Shown here: piece by piece, positions 1 to 12,236 of the stretch
Numbering within the stretch: the stretch's first letter is position 1
How the letters are laid out: every line of letters begins with the position of its first letter
From: Hydractinia symbiolongicarpus
Lineage: Eukaryota; Cnidaria; Hydrozoa; Anthoathecata; Hydractiniidae
Direction: 5' to 3'
Length of the DNA stretch: 60,000 nucleotides
Assembly (NCBI RefSeq): GCF_029227915.1
Contig: NC_079882.1
Span: 7,070,001-7,130,000 of the forward strand
Notes under the pieces: model-generated
What the model saw: the letters and a program-made list of their open reading frames with translations, nothing else
The model's database searches: none
What the model was told of the DNA's origin: nothing
Translations under genes and position numbers: made by a program

Positions 1-397
1 CGTAATCCAACCTCATCCCTAGGACTATTTTTTTCTTAACGTCATTGCGCTTTTTAAAAGTTCTAGCGAAAATTTCGCTGGCACTGTAAGGTGTTGGGGT
101 CGAGTTTGAGCGGAAGTTACTGCTTTAATAAACCAACATAACAGTAAGGCAATGTCACACCATTATGCTACGGTTGTTTTTAACGTCTCGCTTCAACTTA
201 GTGTTTACAATGAAAGAAAAATTCTTACATGAATAATCGATGATGACTTTCTAAGTTTTCTCTTGAGTGATAAAATCAATATGTGCGAAAATATAAAGTC
301 GGCCCGAAAACCAGCTTGTTGCGCAGAGTTTAAAAGATCATAAAAACAAAAGATTAAAATAGTGCTCGTTTCATTTTGATATCTTTATCTTGTCTAG

Positions 398-495
398 GAC
401 TAACAATTTATCTATTTTACGGAGTGCAACACAGCAAAGAGGATTTGGAGAACAAACAAGAAGCTGCACGAAACGGAGAAACTGGGGAAGAATAA
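398..495 (+). CDS. Probable last exon of a cationic amino-acid transporter (SLC7/CAT-like), partial
   Basis: A good 3' splice site (pyrimidine-rich tract ending TGTCTAG at 391-397) opens a short reading frame that ends with TAA at 493-495. The peptide contains IYLFYGVQHSKED followed by a charged tail ending NGETGEE. Established: SLC7 CAT transporters end their last membrane helix with a Y-F/L-x-YG-x-x-HS motif and then a hydrophilic cytosolic tail, which is what is seen. Two bases after the acceptor complete a codon from an exon that would lie left of the window. An AATAAA overlaps the stop codon. The rest of the gene is outside the window, so the family call rests on about 30 residues; a chance open frame cannot be excluded. 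Confidence 0.45.
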
Positions 496-1489
496 AGAGG
501 TCAGTTTTTCTTTTCGTTCGTTTTTATTTACATATATCATTCATGCTTCATGAATACGAATTCACCAGCTAGATCAATCAGAAAACGGAATTCTTTAAAA
601 TATGAACTTTGGATCATAACGACAGCTATTTACGTTTATCTTTGATTGTTTCATGACCATAAAAAAAGAAAAAAAAATTTTTCCTTTTAGGTGCGTCATG
701 TCCTTCCTAAGAAGTCTCGTGTCACAAAATTGCTTGAGTCATACGGAAGTACTAGTTTTTCACTAGTCCCTTTTTTTAGTCATGTCTGCAACGAAAGATT
801 TTATTCATTTGAGTTTTTACCAGATGCAAAAGAAAACACAAACATGGCGTCACATTAGGAACAAGAATTGTAAAAACGTGATAGAAAACAAAACAAAACA
901 AAAACAAGTACAAGCGAGACGCTATTTTCCATATGCCATATGCGTTAAATACATATTATAGTTTGAATAACTGTACACGTGCATGGAGTGTATTAGTCAC
1001 ACCATGTTAGACAGTATACTGGAAAGTACACAAAACAGTTATTTGTCATACTTTCAAAAAACATTTTAAGTGGAGAATTTCTTGTTTAAAGGAGTTGATG
1101 TCGCTCTCACGTAATTTTTGAAAGAAATGACAAATGATTAGGAGCTATTATGTTGCAAGCCCGATTGAAGATGAATTACAAATAGTGTGTGGTGTTAAAA
1201 ACAAAAAAACAAAAACTTTTAAACTCCCAGCAGCTCATGAGTTTTTAAACGATTTTTATTGTGTTCCATCACAGAGTAATTGTTAGGAGATAGGAGCAGC
1301 TGAATTTGCTGTTCCTAACTCAAAGGCCGAAAGGTAGAATAATAAAAAGAAACAAAGCCGAGAGGAAAACTATAAAGAAAAGAAAAAATAAACGAAAAAC
1401 AATCAATGAAGGGACGAATATAATATTAATAAATATAAAGCGAAATAAAATATACGTGAAGAGATTAAAAGTATGAAGAGATGTGAGTT

Positions 1490-1603
1490 TTTCATTTTTA
1501 TTTTTAGTAATTATAAATTCGAAATTACGTAAATTTAAATTTAAAAGTTTCATTTTTATTTTTCGTGAATATAAATTCGAAATTACATAAATTTAAATTT
1601 CAA
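1490..1603 (+). repeat. Two-copy 58-bp tandem duplication
   Basis: A block starting TTTCATTTTTATTTTT and ending in AT-rich GTAAATTTAAATTT occurs twice back to back, first at about 1490 and again at about 1548. The copies differ by a few substitutions and small indels. No coding content. Confidence 0.7.
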
Positions 1604-2569
1604 ATTTAAGACTCAAATTTTCTACTATTATTATATGGGGCATCTGCGCGTAAACGCTTTTTTTAAATACGCGTGAGTAATTTTTCTAACTCGAAAATGT
1701 CCATTTATGCATTTATAAAAATATTGTACTCACCTATGAAATATTAAAGTGGTAAACAACAAATAAAATCTTCATAGCTGAAGCAGAAAATTCGGAGTAA
1801 ACATCTTTTAACAGTAAGTGTAAGTTTTGAGCTTATTTCTGAAATCTTGATGATTAATATTTCGATATAAACATCTATGAAGAGATTTAACTAAAAACTT
1901 TTGCTCTCAGTATAACATGGGTCCTGAAAATTAAAATGTTCTTTCACAATCCATTGATTTTATTGTTGGTTAATGGGATTATTTCATGACTCGTCAACCA
2001 ATTATTTTTCTAATTATTTAACTATCTATAGGAGATATCCAAACAATTAGGATTAAGGACGCGAAATTGTCTAGGCTTGACGCTGTTTTGATTAAATTTG
2101 GTTTTATATAAAATATTCAGCTTGTACTGAGAATAGGTTTAAATGTGTGAAGAACATCTTTTTACATGTTCATGTATTTATTCCGAATTTGTGCGGTTGT
2201 AAATTCAACAAGGTTGGATTTCTTTTGATTTTTTGAAAGGAGGAGAAGAAGGAGAAGTCAAACTATTATCGGGTGAAAATATCCTGTAATTACGATTAAG
2301 ACCTCCCACTTCAATTAATCAAGAAAGAGTAGTTTAAAATATTTGTTCGTCTAGAAAAAATTGCAGCTTTTGTTCACGAGAGATATTAACCGTGTGGACA
2401 GGCCTTTAGCGATACTAAATTCCATGGGCCTTTAATTATCACGTGATAAGGGCGGAATTTTTTCGCTTAGCGTCCAGGTTTTATCATTCTTAAGTTTGGG
2501 TGTTAAGTTGAGAATACCGCGTCATGCCATGATTTTAGGCGCATTATTTTAGTAAAATAAAAAAAAAAA

Positions 2570-2570
<1 letters not shown>

Positions 2571-2643
<73 letters not shown>
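2571..2643 (+). repeat. (AAT)n microsatellite
   Basis: About 24 uninterrupted AAT/TAA units preceded by a poly-A run. On the minus strand this produces spurious frames encoding poly-leucine or poly-tyrosine, which are not genes. Confidence 0.95.
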
Positions 2644-2648
<5 letters not shown>

Positions 2649-3487
2649 AAAATCTAATTTTAATTCGATAAAGAGATGCCAGCAGTGAAAATTGAATAAA
2701 ATTGATAAAAGAATTAAGAGATAAAGGAATATTATGATGGTGAAACATTTAATCTTATCAAGGTGCAATAAAACAAAAAATATAAGAATATTAACATTTG
2801 TTTTTGATCCATGACAAAAATTAATATATATATTAGTATTATCACCCTTTTTTGTTTTTCTCTACTTTTTTATGTTTTACGTTTTATTTATATTATTTAC
2901 TTATTTTTTTCTTTGGATTTTCATTTAACACATTTATATATAATAATACTAAATACAAAAATATTTTTTGTGAAATTACAAATATCGTTACCAAGAATGT
3001 AAATGTAGTAAAAGGGTTATACATTTTGCAGTAAAAAAAGCCGGAACAATTTAGCGGTAGATTTTTAATTTCGCAGAAATGTGTTAGGCGACCAAGGTTT
3101 ATTGAGAGAAAACAATATTCCGCGTGGCGATTTGTTTTAGAGGATGAGCCGAAATCGAAAATTTTCGCGGATTTCGCAGATGAAGTAGGAAAAAAATCTT
3201 TGCGAAGAAAAAAGCTTAAAAGAGGATAAAATAATATATGTTGTAAAAGATTTGTATATGCGCACGCATTCTTGTGGGTAAAAAGGCAGCTACTTTGTGA
3301 GATTTAATTTGATTTTTGATTTGACTTTATGTTACTGTTCAAACTATTTTTTAAAAACGGACTCGCGAATAATCACCAAACATTTTTTTGTTGTAGATAA
3401 TTTGGTTATTGCGAAATCCGTGAAGACTCACCCTAGCCAGTTTTAAGTTACTTTCGTAATGCTTACAACGGATTCTTATAAAACAGG

Positions 3488-4250
3488 CGTTAAGTCGTGG
3501 AAAAATTTGCGGGGTCGCCAGTCTTTTAAATCCTAGGCCATTTCGTGTGCTCGTAATGTGGTCAAATCGATAGACGTTACTAATAATAGAACATTGTATG
3601 ATCTTCGTCGATTGACGTCGACCTGTCGGTCGAATTCGATCGAATTCAAAAGTAGGATTGCTTTCTACTTTGTCGTCGATCGATTAAAATTTATTCAATG
3701 AAACCGACAAAGAAATGAACATCGATAGAGAAGCGGGAAAAAGAGATAAATGGCTAAAAACATTATAAACAAACAAAAATTTAATTGCATATTTGTTGCA
3801 GCAACAGCAAACACTATTTAACACGAGCAACCGTTAAAAGATGAAAATGCATCACCGATATGTGATTATTCGCAGCTGTATATCGAGAAATTTAGATAAC
3901 GTAATTCCTCTAAAAGTTTTAAAGACAGTCTCACTAAACAAAGAGTTTGTAGAAAAATGGCTAAGAAATTTTAGAAGAATATTTAAAAATATTGTTTATC
4001 GTATTTATATATCATTAAATTCAAAGTACATGCTCAATATCATTATTTTATATCAAATTTGTGTTAGTTTTGAAATAAAATTAGCTAAATAAGTCCCCAT
4101 CAATCGAGGCATGGTCGAATGTATGTGGAAACCAATTTTTATAAAAACGATATAGGTCGATTCGATCGACGTCAATCGAATCAACCGCATTTGTTCGAGT
4201 GGAAACCCGCCTTTACACACAAATAGATGGAATACAGGTATTATTAATAT
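3488..4250. repeat. Degraded relative of the 178-bp tandem repeat, with a foreign core
   Basis: The left edge (GTTAAGTCGTGG...GCGGGGTCGCC...) and right edge (cacacaaatagatggaatacaggtattattaa) resemble the start and end of the tandem unit at 15252-15793. The core between them has GTCGATCGA-rich segments near 3605-3655 and 4155-4185 that are imperfect inverted repeats of each other (CGATTGACGTCGA), suggesting a MITE-like insertion. Homology is judged by eye. Confidence 0.35.
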
Positions 4251-4640
4251 AGAAAAGAGATGTTATTTCTATAATAGACCACAGCGATAAACAAAAAACT
4301 TAACAGATAAACCTTTCTTCCCGTAAATACGCGTCAAGTTCGGCAAGATTAGTTAAAACGTAAACAATCTTGTTGGATCATTCATTTTTGTTTTTCTTCG
4401 TTAAATATTTATAACTTTGCAAGTGTAAAAAATTTATATAGTTGTGAATTTTTTACTCCTAGCCAGGACATATTCTTGCATGCGGCGAGAATTTTCGTAG
4501 GATTTTTAATGCTACGTAATGTGATGCACATGTTCTCAAAAGACAAAAATTTCTTCTCTTGTAGGACTGGTTTGTTAAATTGGTGAGAAATCCTTACAAT
4601 CTAAAGACAACATTACTACACAAATTAAACCAGCTAAAGT

Positions 4641-5198
4641 ATGGGGAAGAAGAACAGTAAAATACCACCTGAGACTTTATCTCAATTGCGCCAATGCACA
4701 GCGTTTAGTGACGTAGAACTGGGGAAATGGTACAAAGGTTTCATGAAAGACTGCCCCGCGGGTCGAATGACAAAAAAGGAATTTGAAAATATTTACAAAA
4801 ATTTCTTTAAAGAAGGCGATGCCTCCAAATTCGCTAGTCATGTGTTTCGAACATTCGATAAAAATGGCGACCAAAGTATAGATTTTCGCGAGTTCATTTG
4901 CGGTTTATCAATCACTTGTCATGGTAGCCGAGAAGACAAACTACGTTGGGCTTTTAACATGTATGACATAGACAAATCTGGCACGATAACGGAAGACGAG
5001 CTAACGGAAATAATCCGTTCCATTTATAACATGATGCAGGAGGGTGACGAACAACTCGCAGAAGAAGAGTGTCCCGAGAGGCTAGCAGAACGCTTATTTC
5101 TCCAAATGGATGAGGACGGCGACGGTGAGGTCACGATTGACGAGTTTGTAAGCGCTGCAAAAGACGATGCCACCATTTTGAAACTTTTACAGCAATAA
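4641..5198 (+). CDS. Neuronal calcium sensor (NCS) family EF-hand protein
   Basis: Intact 185-residue protein, within the usual NCS length (about 190). MGKKNSK at the start is a typical N-myristoylation signal. EF-hand 1 is degenerate (a CPAG-type loop near residues 37-40, as in all NCS proteins); canonical calcium loops follow: DKNGDQSIDFRE (EF2), DIDKSGTITEDE (EF3) and DEDGDGEVTIDE (EF4). Known role of the family: calcium-dependent membrane switching and regulation of receptors and kinases. The coding region has no intron, but a strong acceptor (TTCTTCTCTTGTAG, ending 4564) lies 76 bases upstream of the ATG, so a 5' UTR intron is likely. AATAAA at 5201-5206 follows the stop closely. Which NCS subfamily (NCS-1, hippocalcin, VILIP) cannot be settled by eye. 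Confidence 0.93.
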   Translation: MGKKNSKIPPETLSQLRQCTAFSDVELGKWYKGFMKDCPAGRMTKKEFENIYKNFFKEGDASKFASHVFRTFDKNGDQSIDFREFICGLSITCHGSREDKLRWAFNMYDIDKSGTITEDELTEIIRSIYNMMQEGDEQLAEEECPERLAERLFLQMDEDGDGEVTIDEFVSAAKDDATILKLLQQ

Positions 5199-5683
5199 CA
5201 ATAAATATAAATCGCCGTAGAATATAATTGAATAGTTAGAAACAATGACAGCTTTAAAAAAGTTTGAATACAGATGTAATTTTTAAAAAATATAAAAATT
5301 TAATATTGTACACGTTTTTATTTTCTTTCTTTTTTTTGAAATACTGATTAACTTGGTTCTTGTAAATTAAAATATAGAATTGGATTTCTCATTTCAGTTT
5401 AAAATTTAAGTGAAATCAGAATAAAAACAATCGCAAAACAATATCAATTCTTTAAATATATTTCATTTTAGCAGTTTTACCTCGATTCGAGATTGATTAT
5501 CACGCCTCTGAAAAAGTGATTTCTTCCCTCCGCATATATTTGTTTCTCACCTGTCGCCTGAGGTTTTTTAAGGTGGAGACAAAAGAAATGAAAATAAAAA
5601 CATGAAAGTGAAATATTCAAATATAAAATATATAACGATAATTTCGTAAATTTTAGAACTCTACATTTTTCTCTTCGCTTTCA

Positions 5684-7946
5684 TCACCTACCTTCCAACT
5701 CGTTTGATTTCACATGGGCGTCTAAGGCTCTCCACAAAGCGCTAATATTCCCTTCTCCAAAACCACGAGCCTGTTCTCGTTGAATAAGTTCGAAGAAAAA
5801 CGTTTTCGAATCGAACACTGGCTCTGTGAACACTTGATACAAATACCTACAACACGAGAAGTTGGTATAAACTACTGCCGCATTGGATACAATTTTTCAA
5901 AACTACCTCAGGGAATTAATTTCGCAGAATTAATTTTCGTAAATTTCGCGGGTTTTTTTTCAAATTCGCGACAATTAGTTCCTGCAAAAAACAGTTCCCG
6001 CGAAAATTAATTCCCTTGAGGTAGCATTTTTCTAACAAAGCTGTAAAAAGATGAAAATAAGAAGCATAACTAAAAAGAACAACCTACCCTTCCTTCTGAG
6101 ACGTGTCGCCTATTAATTTCTCCGCATCGATGAGTATACCATTCTTCCGTAAATGCACAATGTCATATTTTGATTTAAGTTTATCCAGAGTCGAAGATAT
6201 CTACAACAAAATGAATAATGCTTACGAATAATACGAGTATAAAGACCGATAACTGCTGTTAGTGTCTAACAGATTATAAGCGGAAATGGTGTAGTGGTAG
6301 GGCTTTCGGCTTGTTTTATGAGGTTTCAGGTTCAAGTTCCTACTCTGGTGCACTTTAGTGTAGTGTTGTTGGCCAATTTGGTGCCATCTACTGACTACAA
6401 ATTGGCTTGTGTGGCAGGCAAGCAAGTTAAAGCAATGCTATACGTATTTCTGGCGATAATGTAACATAGTTACAATTAGAGGGGAGGGAGATCCAGCCGT
6501 TAGGATGGAATTCACAAGGATCTTAAAACCTCCCGATACTCACTAAAATGGCTTCTTCATCAAATATGGTGATATTCTAGCCATTGATAATAAATAATCT
6601 GGCACCTAGCTAGCATTTAAGTCTAATGATATTTTTAACTACGGCTACTGACCTACTGTGGGTTTTTACACACTTCTAAAACTATAAATTCGTAATAGGT
6701 AACTTAAAACAGCGATTTTTTTTATTGTTACTTTGGTAAACAACATGGTTATTCTCACACAACATCCAACAACTTCATAAAACGTACCTCTTTGTAATAT
6801 GCAGGAGGTGGTTTGATGAAATTCACACCTCTGTCTATCCAACTCTGCGCATCTGAGAGGATCTTTTTGGTATTAAACGCCACATGCTGTACGCCTGCTC
6901 CACCATGTTGCCTCAAAAAAGTTTGGATTTGGTCAGAACCTACAAATACAAGAAAACGCTACAGGTTGCAAAATAATTGACTTAAGTAACGAGAATAACA
7001 TGTATACCAATAAAATAATATATTTAATATAACTCAAGTAAGTAATGCCACAGTAAAATAAGATGATACATAAAACAACAATATTTATTACTGATAAATT
7101 ATATTTTCCAAAATTGTTGTTGCTTAAAAAAGTATTCTTTGGCCACTTACCTTCATCAATAAGTGACTCACAAAACACAAATTTAACTTGACCATTGCGA
7201 ACTTCTACTTCTTTATCATTGCTTTCAGATATCGCCATGTTGGAGCACGGATGCTCAACCAGTGTTAACAGGCGAACTCCATTACCATGTTTAGCATGAA
7301 TGACAAGTCCAGACAAACTTTCCTGAGAATTTGTCTTGAAGCGCAACATTTTCATACAATGTTTATACCAATCTATATGTTGGGTAGCTTCATTGCAAGG
7401 AACAGCCAAAGCTATATGGTCAATGTTATCGAAACCTGCTTGACTGGCATAAGTAGCCTCTGCGCTTGTTCTGACAAACCCAGGTAAAAAATCACCACAA
7501 AAGTTTGTTTTTTCATATATACTATGTCTAATATTTCCAACAGGAGATTTAATAACAGCTTTTTTTACGTAATTTCCACATTGTAAGGTTTTACAAGCAC
7601 ATTGTTGTTTGTCAGTCTTGAATGTACTATTATTTTTATTTTCACAATTTATTAAATGGCAACTTTCTAATACTGTTCCTCCATAAGCTACAACATCTTC
7701 ACAACATTGGTGCACAGAGTCAACACAAAATGCAATGTCATCAATAGTGTCCACACTTACATCAGGCTTTCCTGTTATGGTCAGAAATATGTTGTTTTGT
7801 ATTAAAACAAGAATTACATCCCTTTTGGAATGCTGTATAAACCCATAATATCTGAAACCATACAAAATTGATAACTTTTTCTTTGCCGTTACAATATCCT
7901 TGGTAATAATATTAAGATGATGCAATCTCATTTCTGTAAAATACAT
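5684..7946 (-). CDS. HPDL: 4-hydroxyphenylpyruvate dioxygenase-like protein (HPDL-like)
   Basis: Spliced minus-strand gene. My model is four exons: 7151-7946, 6788-6939, 6088-6200 and 5684-5846, all with GT/AG sites and phases that add up to 407 codons. Two vicinal-oxygen-chelate domains are present. The three expected iron ligands are visible: His in NIDHIALAV, His in GVQHVAF, Glu in FFFELIQR. FLPGF and the C-terminal GFGEGNISALW motif match HPDL and HPPD. Human HPDL makes 4-hydroxymandelate from 4-hydroxyphenylpyruvate in mitochondria; that function is transferred by homology. I prefer the ATG at 7946 (MYFTEMRLHHLN) over one at 8033, because the family aligns from RLHH; the ATG at 7931 is also possible. 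The intron between exons 2 and 3 carries a SINE and the last intron a foldback repeat. Confidence 0.88.
5903..6024. repeat. Short foldback MITE in an HPDL intron
   Basis: Left arm CTACCTCAGGGAATTAATTT and right arm (reverse complement) CTACCTCAAGGGAATTAATT bound a 122-bp segment full of TTTCGCGG/CGCGAAA-type words. The structure is a near-palindromic foldback inside the last HPDL intron. No coding capacity. Confidence 0.65.
6280..6595 (+). mobile_element. tRNA-derived SINE
   Basis: A pol III A box (TGGTGTAGTGGTAGG, about 6287) and B box (GGTTCAAGTTCC, 6329-6340) lie at tRNA-like spacing behind a GCGGAAATGG head. A unique body follows, ending near an AATAAATAAT tail. It lies antisense in the HPDL intron between exons 2 and 3. 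Ends are approximate, and no target duplication was identified. Confidence 0.6.
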
Positions 7947-8033
7947 GGTAAAAATATCTATATATTTTAATCTCCTTAATACAGGCCATTCCTTGAGACA
8001 AGTGCGATCGCATGCGCACTCGCCCGCACGCAC

Positions 8034-9148
8034 ACAAAGACTTACGAGTGCTTTTTATCGTACTCCTGCATTTTTTCTTTTTCTAAAATATTATAGAGCA
8101 ATGAAAAAGGCTATTATGCTGATTACACAACATTCATTTCTTCGTGATTGGTTTGTTTAAAAAGTATAGAGAACATTAACGTCGGCCCCTTTCCTTTATG
8201 CTAACACTCTTATGCTCGGCTGGTGCATTACACTGAGACTCGAACGAAAGACAGAAGACCATTTGGAACCATGCCACAAGTCAGTCCGACCTTCATTGTC
8301 ACAGGGAATACTGCGAGAAGAGTGCGCACCCATGCAAGTTAAATATAACCAGAACATGGGAGAGGTTAGGTGTCCTGTACATTAATACAGCTTTCGGACG
8401 AATGTTTTCGTGATGTAATACCAAAGAAAAAACATGTTGAATAAAGTTTAAAAAATCTTTTTAAAAGGGGAAAGAGAAATCAAAAATGTCTAGAAATATA
8501 TTTAATGCCAAAAACATATAGCGAATCTGCCAACACATCATCGCGTTCAACGTTGTTTTAACCTTGCACATGTGGTTAATAACGTTTTACAAAATTCATT
8601 TCTATACACCTATACAGCTTTAAAGCTTAAACAAAAAACAAGACGTATGATATACGTAAACAACCTCGCGAAAAAAGTTTACAAAAAGCTATATCAGATT
8701 GTGATTTCTGTTACGAAGTTAGACAAGACATATTTTGCTATTTAAATTGGCAATAATATTTGTTACACAATTGATTTGTAAGAACTTCTTGAACAGAAAA
8801 TTCCTCGAAATTTCAATTCAAACTGACTGACAGGAAGAAGAAAGACCACAAAAGAACGGGGTATAAGAGAGTCACTCAGTAAGAAAACGCAAAATAAAAA
8901 AAACTAATATACGTGTAAATCTTAATTGTTCGAAAAAGTAAAAAGCCGTAGTTAAAAAATATATTACCAGAATTGTCTCAAACAGCAGACTTCGTTAAAA
9001 AGAATCATGTGCGCGTATGGGGAGGAGACGAATAACAAGAACGAAATCAAAAAAAATTACGTTTATTCGGCGTGTATCCGAAATCATATTTCTCTATGTT
9101 GGCGTGCCATTAGCGTAGTGCAAAGAATTCCGTTCTTGTCATTATTTA
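8034..9148. other. Region upstream of HPDL, no gene recognised
   Basis: Contains the presumed HPDL promoter, with a GC-rich patch near 8005-8045 (CGCATGCGCACTCGCCCGCACGC). A dispersed repeat at 8234-8292 is shared with 52178-52237. The remainder is AT-rich and uninformative. Confidence 0.5.
8234..8292 (+). repeat. Dispersed repeat, copy 1
   Basis: A stretch of about 60 bp containing ACCATGCCACAAGTCAGTC is shared, with scattered mismatches, with 52178-52237. Family unknown. Confidence 0.55.
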
Positions 9149-9707
9149 CACTCTCCATAACTCGAAACCCTTTAACTCGAACCACTCCTTTACCTAAACG
9201 AATAACTCGAAAATCTCCTTAAGTCGAACAATATTTTTTGTCCCTTGAAAGCATATTAGGCTATTTTCGCCCTTTATAACTCGAAATATCTGACGCAGAG
9301 AACGAAGACCAGGACGATAGCAAGATTGCTAAACCAACGACAGAAGTCTTAAAAGCTGTTAGTATTCACGAAGATTCCAGCCTTTTCTCCGAATTTGGAA
9401 AAGAAATGATGGAGTCTCTCATGGATTTGAATGATAATATTAAACATCATATCAATTTGATCAGTAAACAAACTGTAATTACGGATTTTTCATTACAGAA
9501 TAGATTTAGTCAACTGAAGAAAACTGCTTACGACTTACTTTTCACCCATAAGGTAGATAATTACTCAAATACATCGTTCTCTTTCAAGGGGCTTATGTCT
9601 AAAGGATAAACTTAGCAAAATTTCCAAACTCTCCAATACTGGACCCGCTCCTTAACGTGAACGATTTTTGTTTACCCGTGAGAGTCCGAGTTATGGACAG
9701 TCCACTG
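9149..9707 (+). mobile_element. pogo/Tigger-like DNA transposon remnant
   Basis: The right end read in reverse is CAGTGGACTGTCCATAACTC and the left end is CACTCTCCATAACTCG. Both are the TIR style of pogo/Tigger elements, and TA flanks both sides (9147-9148, 9708-9709). Between them an open frame from about 9280 to 9609 encodes an acidic segment (ENEDQDD) and a tail resembling the C-terminus downstream of a Tigger DDE domain. The DDE domain itself is missing, so this is an internally deleted copy. Confidence 0.55.
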
Positions 9708-9709
9708 TA

Positions 9710-11995
9710 ATTTGCCTTTTGCTTACATTTTAACCAAATTTTGTAAAATCGATGGAGCTTCTTCGTTTCTCTCTAACGTAATTTTCAGACATTTGGGGAG
9801 ACCTTAATTCTGCCTACATTCACTTTTGTAAAGTTAGGTGAAAACACCTTTACTTTACCAGTTTGTTAAATAATGCTTTTGAACACTTATCTTTTTAAAA
9901 AATTAAATTTATAACAGCAACGAAAAAAAAAAGTAAAAATAGTTACCAAGAGGAGATTCGAACACACGACTACTCCCGTTCCGTTGCTCAGAGAGGCAAG
10001 AATTTCCATTCTTGTGGGACACATTTGCGTTTTAATACAAGCTCAGAACTTGTAAATAGTTAAGTGTGAATCACACTTGCAAATATTCACATCGCACTTG
10101 TAAATTTTGCTTACGAGTGCAATATTTCGCACACCATAGCACTCGTAATTTTTTTACAGGTGCTTTTTGTAGCTCTGGCAGTTTTATTCAAGAAATGGCC
10201 TGTTAATATTATATTATTTCGAATTTCATACAAAGGTATACACAGATATCAAAGCAAAAAAGCAAAGAAAAATGAGCTGTGTAGCAATTAATCAATTGTC
10301 ATTACATTGCTCAATGGTAAAATGGTCAAAATTCTAATAGAGGACTCCAGGGCAATGTAAAAGATCAAAAAACATATTAAATCTGCAATTCGTGCTATAA
10401 AAAGAAACATTTCAATATGACAGAGGAGAAAAGACAAAAGAGGGCAAAAACACTATCTTTATGGCTTTAACCATTCTGATTTTCACCATACTTTCAAAAC
10501 AGATTTAGTTTAATAACAATATTTTGTAGCTAATAAAACCTACAGCCATCCAAAACTATCATTTAAAAAAAAGCTTTATAAATTTCACATCTTGTAAACA
10601 TACATTACACACAGAAGTCACAACTGATGTATGTAATGTATGTGCATGATTTAGATGATTAGGGGCTGAACAAAGGAAATGAACCTTGTGGCTTGCATAT
10701 TTTTTGAAGGGCAACAGCCAAGTGTAATTAGCATTGAAGTTACTCTGAAGTCATCTATATATTTAAAATATATAATTAGTGAACCTAGCTATTTTTTTCA
10801 TACTAAACTGTCTATACATGCTAACTGTACAAAAGCATATTAAACTGTCTATACATGCTAACTGGACAAAAGCAAAGTCACGTTCCGTTCATTTGACATG
10901 CACGGCTAAATTTTTTATTTATTGCTGTAAGATAATTTATCAGTGCATTTCCTCATTCTTAGCATTCTCTCCCTCACAAGCTACAATTGTTTTCATGCAG
11001 CCTTATTGTAAAAACAGCAGTTGTAACTGCAAATGCGATTCTTCACGCGATTCAACCATGAATCATCATAACAACGGCAACCAAATTTCTTCTTTTCGGC
11101 AAACACATATTCAAGCTTTTTATTGTAATAAAAACTTTGAAAATATAGTAATTGAGGTTGATATGTTTTATAAAATGGAATTGAATAGACCAGATGTTTC
11201 TACACAATACCAGGATACCACTTTTAATTTTTAAAGCAGTGGGGAAAGTTAACTAGACTTTAGAGCAGAGCCTATAAAAAGTCGTAGAAGTGCTCTTTAG
11301 AGAAATTTGAAGCTTTTCATGAAATGATTTTTCTTATGTTTATGTGTCGGCATCCCATTTTACATAATAAGGCTCTCAGGCCTTGCTTTGTAGCAAAAGT
11401 TTATTGTAAAAACGGCTTGTTAATAAATAGGACTATGTTTTTTCTGCCCTTATTATCTCGTGGTGATTGGATTATAAACGCTGATATTCAATGGCTGGCT
11501 AAGGCAGGCTGTAATTGGCATTTTCTGCAAACTTTTGTGAATAAACCATTGACAAATTATTGTCACATGCCACTTTACTCTGCATGATAAAACACCATTC
11601 AAAACTAACTAGATTTTGCAGATGGGGGGTTCTTTTTTTTCCTGCAGGAATTGAATTACAAGGGTGCCATTAAGCCAAATATGCCGTAAAAAGTGCGGGC
11701 GTTTACGGGTGAGTTCGACGTTTTGAAAAAATATCAGGTATTTGCCTGAAAGAAAAAAAGATTCAACACAAATGACTCCTGGAGAATTATTTTAAAAAAG
11801 TAAATTATTTAAAAACTATGTGGTAGCGTTTTTATGATTTTTTTATTAACTCCTTTTTCTTCAAACGCATTCTTTCAACTGCCGTCCGCCATGTTTAATT
11901 AGAAAAGTCGCCCGAACTCGCCTGTATATGTTGTTTCATATGAGAACAACAACTTTACCACCAGGACTATTTGCTTGTCACGAATGATATAAAGC
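9710..11995. other. Intergenic, no recognisable gene
   Basis: AT-rich DNA with open frames of up to 151 codons (10779-11234) that match nothing I know and have no convincing coding signature. A 37-bp direct duplication is at 10804-10876. Confidence 0.5.
10804..10876 (+). repeat. 37-bp tandem duplication
   Basis: TAAACTGTCTATACATGCTAACTG plus ACAAAAGCA occurs twice with a period of 37 bp (starts 10804 and 10841), differing by one T/G substitution and the unit end. Confidence 0.85.
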
Positions 11996-12172
11996 TGGTT
12001 GGCCCCGATTATGTTTGTTCTATAAGTCTCAAATAATATCAGACTGTCCTACATAAATCTGCCTGCCCTTGATCATGTTTGTTTTTTAAGCAGCAAATGA
12101 TATTAGACTGTTGTACATGAACTGTTCTGCCCTGATTATGTTCCTTTTATAAGTGCCAAATAATATTTACTA
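11996..12172 (+). repeat. 64-bp tandem repeat, about 2.8 copies
   Basis: Units begin at about 11996, 12060 and 12124 and share GATTATGTTTG, TATAAG and AAATAATAT words in the same order. Divergence between units is 20-30% by eye. Confidence 0.65.
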
Positions 12173-12236
12173 ATTATGTATGGGACAAGCTGCCATACAT
12201 AATCAGGGCAGCGTTTATTATCCGAGCAGAACAATA

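Larger units (their letters stand above)
496..4564. other. Intergenic, AT-rich, no recognisable gene
   Basis: About 4 kb without a coding frame I can support. The open frames here are short, low in complexity and match no family I know. It holds a two-copy 58-bp repeat (about 1490-1603), a trinucleotide microsatellite (2571-2643) and a degraded repeat-derived segment (3488-4250), listed separately. The promoter and any upstream noncoding exon of the calcium-sensor gene probably lie in this interval. Confidence 0.6.

Noticed and set aside
2503-2768. Minus-strand frames encoding poly-Leu or poly-Tyr
   Set aside because: Pure product of the (AAT)n microsatellite.
3841-4092. 83-codon plus-strand frame
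   Set aside because: No recognisable motif, lies in the AT-rich core of a degraded repeat.
9950-10015. tRNA-like B box (minus strand GTTCGAATCTCC)
   Set aside because: No convincing A box or cloverleaf; perhaps a SINE relic, but not supportable.
10779-11234. 151-codon plus-strand frame
   Set aside because: Begins in a tandem duplication, no domain, no splice or conservation evidence.
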